The translations under genes were made by a program, and so were the position numbers. Under the pieces are notes generated by a model. That model did not search any database. It was not told the origin of the DNA and saw only the letters and a program-made list of their open reading frames with translations. From Lachnospiraceae bacterium (GTDB lineage: Bacteria; Bacillota; Clostridia; Lachnospirales; Lachnospiraceae): a stretch of DNA of 10,080 bases. The stretch lies in contig DMCJ01000131.1 of assembly GCA_003446735.1 (NCBI GenBank), forward strand, positions 1-10,080, written 5' to 3'. This document shows positions 6,906-10,080 of this stretch, one piece after another. Within the stretch, counting starts at the first letter, position 1. Each line of letters starts with the position of its first letter.

Positions 6906-7760
6906 TTACTTTCTTTTTAAATACAGTCTTTCGATCATATCCGCTCCCTCTTTAACGGTAATGGGGAGATCCTCTATATCATAACCGGCTTCCTTAAGCT
7001 TTCCGGCCACGTTAGATACTACAGGGACATTAAGTCCCATCCCGATGAGTTCCTCCCTGTGGGAAAAGACCTCTTTCGGCTTTCCGTCAAAAGCAACCTC
7101 ACCTTTGTTCATGACTATGATACGACCGGCATATTCAGCAACATCTTCCATGCTGTGGGAGACTAATATCACCGTCATCCCTTCTTTTTCATGGAGATCT
7201 TTTATCATATTAAGGAGCTGAACTCTACCGCTGGGGTCGAGTCCTGCCGTGGGCTCATCAAGGATGAGAACGCTCGGCTTCATTGCCAGTACGCCCGCTA
7301 TGGCCACTCTTCTCTTCTGTCCTCCCGAAAGATCAAACGGTGAACGGTAAAAACATTCATCTTCGATCCCCACGGTCTTTAATGCCTCGTAGGCCCTTAA
7401 TTCCGTTTCCTTACGGGATAAGCCCATATTCTTCGGTCCGAAGCAGACATCCTCAAATACCGTAGTTTCAAAAAGCTGATGCTCGGGATACTGGAAGATA
7501 AGCCCGACTTTGCTGCGCAGGTTTTTTTTGTCAAATTCTTTATCGGATATATCGGCGCCTTCAAAATATACCTCGCCCGAGGTAGGCTTGATAAGGCCGT
7601 TTAAATGCTGGATAAAGGTACTCTTGCCGCTTCCCGTATGTCCTATAAGACCGATGAACTCTCCGTCATCTATCTTAAGGTTCACATCCTTTACGGCAGC
7701 TACGCTCATGGCGGTACCTTCTTCATATATATGACTTAAATGATTTACGATAAGAGACAT
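6906..7760 (-). CDS. ecfA2: EcfA2, ATP-binding subunit of the ECF transporter
   Basis: This is one of two ATPases that power ECF vitamin uptake. In 284 residues it has Walker A GHTGSGKST (40-48), Q-loop FQYPEHQLF (89-97, Gln90), ABC signature LSGGQKRR (144-151), Walker B VLILDEP (164-170, catalytic Glu169) and the switch histidine His202 in VSHSMED. YPEHQLF in the Q-loop region marks the A2 type, against NPDNQ in A1. Start: ATG at 7760 has GGAGGA (7772-7767) 6 nt upstream, lying inside the end of ecfA1; the coding regions overlap by 16 nt, consistent with coupled, matched synthesis of the heterodimer. ecfT follows after 11 nt. Confidence 0.97.
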   Translation of the reverse strand: MSLIVNHLSHIYEEGTAMSVAAVKDVNLKIDDGEFIGLIGHTGSGKSTFIQHLNGLIKPTSGEVYFEGADISDKEFDKKNLRSKVGLIFQYPEHQLFETTVFEDVCFGPKNMGLSRKETELRAYEALKTVGIEDECFYRSPFDLSGGQKRRVAIAGVLAMKPSVLILDEPTAGLDPSGRVQLLNMIKDLHEKEGMTVILVSHSMEDVAEYAGRIIVMNKGEVAFDGKPKEVFSHREELIGMGLNVPVVSNVAGKLKEAGYDIEDLPITVKEGADMIERLYLKRK

Positions 7761-8593
7761 TTCGTTTCCTCCATAAATTCATCCTCTGTCAATATCCCTT
7801 TTTTATAAGGGATACCTCTTTTACGAAGCTCCTCCGCAAGAAGGGTTATCTGCGGAACGTTAAGGCCATATTCTTTTAATTTATCAACATCCGAGAATAT
7901 CTCTTTGGGAGTACCGCTTAATACCACCTTGCCGCTGTCCATGACAAAGACCTTGTCCGCATATATGACTTCCTCCATATAATGCGTGATAAGGATCACA
8001 GTGATCTTCTCGACGTCATTTAAGGCCCTTACGGCGCGTATGACTTCCTTACGGCCTTTCGGGTCGAGCATGGCCGTAGGCTCGTCTAAAACGATGCATT
8101 TGGGGTGCATGGCAAGGACTCCCGCTATGGATACTCTCTGCTTCTGACCGCCCGAGAGCTTATTGGGAGACTTATCCGCAAACTCCTTCATATCCACTGC
8201 CTTTAAGGACTCATCAACGCGCTCTAAGATCTCCTTTGTCGGAATACCGAGATTCTCAGGGCCGAATCCGACATCCTCCTCGACGATCTGACCGATTATC
8301 TGATTATCCGGATTCTGAAAGACCATTCCTACCCTCTCCCTTATATCCCATAAAAGAGAATCGTCCGATGTGTCCTTTCCGTCTATAAAGACACTTCCCT
8401 CAGAAGGCGTAAGTATCGCATTAAAATGCTTTGCCAGCGTGGATTTGCCCGAGCCGTTATGGCCTAAAATGGCGATAAAATCCCCGTCGGAGACGGACAT
8501 GTCGACTTCATCGACGGCTTTTGTGATGCCCTCGACATTTCCCTCTTCGTCACGACGGATGTATTCAAATGTGGCTTTGTCTGTTTTTATCAT
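7745..8593 (-). CDS. ecfA1: EcfA1, ATP-binding subunit of the ECF transporter
   Basis: This is the partner ATPase of EcfA2. In 282 residues it carries Walker A GHNGSGKST (44-52), Q-loop VFQNPDNQ (91-98, Gln93), signature LSGGQKQR (146-153), Walker B CIVLDEP (166-172, catalytic Glu171) and switch histidine His204 in ITHYMEE. The EGN-x(5)-AVD stretch (18-28) before the core is typical of EcfA1. The ATG at 8593 fits family alignment (KATFEY near the N-terminus) and no alternative start lies just upstream, yet the 12 nt before it (TTTCACATTTAT) contain no Shine-Dalgarno match. A long hairpin ends directly upstream of that. The gene therefore either starts weakly or is controlled through this leader. 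It follows rplQ by 84 bp in the arrangement common in Firmicutes. Confidence 0.96.
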   Translation of the reverse strand: MIKTDKATFEYIRRDEEGNVEGITKAVDEVDMSVSDGDFIAILGHNGSGKSTLAKHFNAILTPSEGSVFIDGKDTSDDSLLWDIRERVGMVFQNPDNQIIGQIVEEDVGFGPENLGIPTKEILERVDESLKAVDMKEFADKSPNKLSGGQKQRVSIAGVLAMHPKCIVLDEPTAMLDPKGRKEVIRAVRALNDVEKITVILITHYMEEVIYADKVFVMDSGKVVLSGTPKEIFSDVDKLKEYGLNVPQITLLAEELRKRGIPYKKGILTEDEFMEETKCLLS

Positions 8594-8605
8594 ATAAATG
8601 TGAAA

Positions 8606-8639
8606 AGTGTGTCAGAAGAATACCTTCCTCTGACACACT
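8606..8639 (-). terminator. Strong hairpin between rplQ and ecfA1, probable terminator or attenuator
   Basis: AGTGTGTCAGA (8606-8616) and TCTGACACACT (8629-8639) are perfect 11-bp complements. The stem continues after one mismatch with 3 more pairs around the 4-base loop TACC (8621-8624). Read on the minus strand, the direction of rplQ and ecfA1, it is followed by TTTTCACATTTAT, a short and broken U tract. It is thus a plausible but leaky terminator for the ribosomal protein transcript. On the plus strand it is followed by GAAAAAATTT and would not terminate. It sits 12 nt from the ecfA1 ATG and holds the only purine-rich GAGGAAGG of the leader within its stem. Confidence 0.6.
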
Positions 8640-8677
8640 GAAAAAATTTACTTATTAAATAATGTGTAATGTATGGA

Positions 8678-9214
8678 TTAGACTAATTCTAAAACCACTT
8701 CCATAGCTGCGTCGCCCTTACGGGGTCCGATCTTAACGATACGGGTATAACCACCGTTACGATCTTTGTACTTGGGAGCTATGTCATCAAAGAGCTTTGC
8801 AACAAGGTCGATCTCTTTGGTGTTTTTCTTTCTTCCTGCTGTTTCAGCGGGAACCTCGGTCACAGGATATAACACCTTGAGCATCTGACGTCTTGCATGA
8901 AGTCTGGAGGGAAGATCTTTCTTTATCTCCTTCTCAACCTCATCATAAACTGTTACCTTCTTGCCGTCCTTCTCTTCTTTTACTCTCTTACCGTCGGCAT
9001 CTTTTCTTGCTACCTTGGCAGTAACCTTAACTGTCTCGTAGTTATCCATTTCCTTAACCGCAAGAGCGATGAGCTTGTCTGCGATCTTAACTACTTCCTT
9101 GGCTCTGGCCTCGGTGGTAACGATCTTGCCGTGATATAAAAGATTTGTTACCTGATTTCTTAATAATGCTTTTCTCTGACTGCTTGTCTTACCAAGCTTT
9201 CTGTACTTTGCCAT
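8678..9214 (-). CDS. rplQ: Ribosomal protein bL17, extended form
   Basis: bL17 is a large-subunit ribosomal protein near the exit tunnel. The N-terminus (MAKYRKLGKTSSQRKALLRNQVTNLL, 1-26, then TTEARAKEV) and the C-terminus (LFDDIAPKYKDRNGGYTRIVKIGPRKGDAAMEVVLELV, 141-178) match the family clearly. At 178 residues it is about 60 longer than the Bacillus protein (120 by my recollection). The extra sequence is mainly a charged Lys/Asp/Glu-rich insert at about 55-103, before the conserved LHARRQ (105-110), plus a shorter insert near 118-135. The reading frame is intact, so this is an insertion, not a frameshift. Start: ATG at 9214 with GGAGGA (9224-9219) 4 nt upstream. It follows rpoA by 117 bp and is likely co-transcribed with it. 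Confidence 0.97.
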   Translation of the reverse strand: MAKYRKLGKTSSQRKALLRNQVTNLLYHGKIVTTEARAKEVVKIADKLIALAVKEMDNYETVKVTAKVARKDADGKRVKEEKDGKKVTVYDEVEKEIKKDLPSRLHARRQMLKVLYPVTEVPAETAGRKKNTKEIDLVAKLFDDIAPKYKDRNGGYTRIVKIGPRKGDAAMEVVLELV

Positions 9215-9245
9215 TTTATCCTCCGTTCCGCGGGCAACCGGGCAT

Positions 9246-9325
9246 CGCTCGTCGGTCTTACATACCCTGCGCTTACTCCGCTTTGTATGGCTGCATAAAG
9301 GCGCTCATCGGACTTACCCTTTATG
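9246..9325 (-). repeat. Repeated 16-mer and hairpin in the rpoA-rplQ spacer
   Basis: In plus-strand terms, CGCTCGTCGGTCTTAC (9246-9261) and CGCTCATCGGACTTAC (9302-9317) match at 14 of 16 positions. CATAAAGG (9294-9301) and CCTTTATG (9318-9325) are perfect 8-bp complements whose 16-nt loop is exactly the second repeat copy, so the minus-strand transcript could show that copy in a hairpin loop. No U tract follows, so it is not an intrinsic terminator. A role as mRNA processing or protein-binding site is possible but unproven. Confidence 0.45.
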
Positions 9326-9331
9326 TGTTGA

Positions 9332-10080
9332 TTACTCCTCAGAATCTCCGCTGTTAAGCTCTAAGCCTAATTCTTTAAGCTTTGCTAAAACTTCTTCTAA
9401 GGACTTGCGACCTAAATTTCTGACCTTCATCATATCATCAGAAGTCTTGCGGCAGAGTTCTCCGACCGTATTGATACCTGCTCTCTTTAAGCAGTTAAAG
9501 CTTCTGACTGAAAGCTCGAGCTCATCGATGCTCATTGTGGAAAGGCTTTCCTTCTCGTTACGCTCGGGCTCGATCATGACCTCTGCGCTCATTCCGTTCT
9601 CGGAAAGATCGATGAAGAGCTTTAAGTGCTCGCTTAATACCTTAGCTGCAAGGCTTACAGCCTCATCGGGCTCTAAGGTACCGTTCGTATAAACATCAAG
9701 GGTGAGCTTGTCAAGGTCCGTTACATTACCTACACGGGTATTCTCAACGGTCATGTTAACTCTTTCAACGGGAGTATAGATGGAATCAACCGCTATTACT
9801 CCGATGGGGAAATCTTCCGTCTTGTTCTTGTCGGCACTGACGTAACCCCTGCCCTTGGTGATCGTGATCTCCATATAGAGCTTGCAGTCCTTGCCGCCGC
9901 TTAAGGTTGCAATGACCTGATCCTTATTGATGATCTCTACTTCGCTGTCTACCTGGATATCGGCTGCGGTAACAACACCTTCGCCTTCGAACTCGATATA
10001 TCCGATCTTAGCTTCATTTGAGGAGCTGTTGTTACGGATAGCGAGATTCTTTAAATTCATGATGATCTCGGTCACGTCTT
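9332..10080 (-). CDS. rpoA: RNA polymerase alpha subunit, 5' end outside window
   Basis: This is the 3' portion of rpoA. The frame is open to the right edge; the window holds 248 complete codons, so roughly the first 65-70 residues are missing (a full protein is about 315). The first visible residues, DVTEIIMNLKNLAIRN, match the interior of the alpha N-terminal domain, so the GTG and ATG there are not starts. The N-terminal dimerisation and assembly domain continues to near LFIDLSENG. An acidic linker leads to the C-terminal domain, with IDELELSVRSFNCLKRAGINTVGEL followed by VRNLGRKSLEEVLAKLKELGL, the helices that contact UP elements and activators. The gene ends with GDSEE. It lies upstream of rplQ, as is usual at the end of the large ribosomal protein cluster. 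Confidence 0.97.
   Translation of the reverse strand, partial: DVTEIIMNLKNLAIRNNSSSNEAKIGYIEFEGEGVVTAADIQVDSEVEIINKDQVIATLSGGKDCKLYMEITITKGRGYVSADKNKTEDFPIGVIAVDSIYTPVERVNMTVENTRVGNVTDLDKLTLDVYTNGTLEPDEAVSLAAKVLSEHLKLFIDLSENGMSAEVMIEPERNEKESLSTMSIDELELSVRSFNCLKRAGINTVGELCRKTSDDMMKVRNLGRKSLEEVLAKLKELGLELNSGDSEE

Noticed and set aside
8606..8639. Hairpin as a plus-strand terminator
   Set aside because: No plus-strand gene ends nearby and the downstream plus-strand bases are A-rich, not T-rich.
1..10080. CRISPR, tRNA, rRNA, insertion sequence, prophage or defence genes
   Set aside because: No regularly spaced repeats, cloverleaf candidates, transposase motifs, terminal repeats or defence-type domains were seen on either strand.

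Overview
The window looks like chromosomal DNA of an anaerobic Firmicute of class Clostridia, most probably Lachnospiraceae. This is inferred from the gene set: an rpoA-rplQ-ecfA1-ecfA2-ecfT block, an unusually long ribosomal protein L17, a flavodiiron protein, and a ProA and RsmF-type methyltransferase of Gram-positive style. The DNA is moderately AT-rich with frequent ATA codons. I see no insertion sequence, prophage, CRISPR array, tRNA or rRNA. It reads as ordinary core genome plus one unrecognised large protein at the left edge.

Layout, right to left, because most genes are on the minus strand. At 10080-9332 is the 3' part of rpoA (RNA polymerase alpha), followed by a 117-bp spacer with repeats and then rplQ (9214-8678). 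A strong hairpin (8606-8639) separates rplQ from the energy-coupling-factor (ECF) transporter genes ecfA1 (8593-7745), ecfA2 (7760-6906) and ecfT (6894-6097). The plus-strand biotin S-component gene bioY (5529-6104) meets ecfT tail to tail, and the two overlap by 8 bp. The bioY promoter is overlaid by a near-perfect inverted repeat (5441-5473) that matches the BirA biotin-operator pattern. Diverging from bioY is a minus-strand run: a 62-residue unknown protein (5398-5210), proA (5184-3880), a flavodiiron protein (3867-2695) and an rsmF-like RNA methyltransferase (2702-1308). A separate well-formed promoter (1256-1284) then serves an unrecognised protein that is open for 402 codons and leaves the window at base 1.

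How the genes work together: EcfA1, EcfA2 and EcfT form the shared energising module of group II ECF vitamin transporters. BioY binds biotin and docks onto that module. The module is encoded next to the ribosomal genes, as in many Firmicutes, while bioY has its own apparently biotin-controlled promoter. The proA-flavodiiron-rsmF run joins proline synthesis, O2/NO detoxification and rRNA methylation. These share no obvious pathway, so it is probably a housekeeping transcription unit held together by tight spacing and an 8-nt stop/start overlap.

I do not see a clear new multi-gene system. The points most worth a second look are the left-edge protein, the operator-promoter overlap at bioY, the ecfA1 start that lacks a Shine-Dalgarno sequence just after a long hairpin, and the convergent bioY/ecfT overlap.
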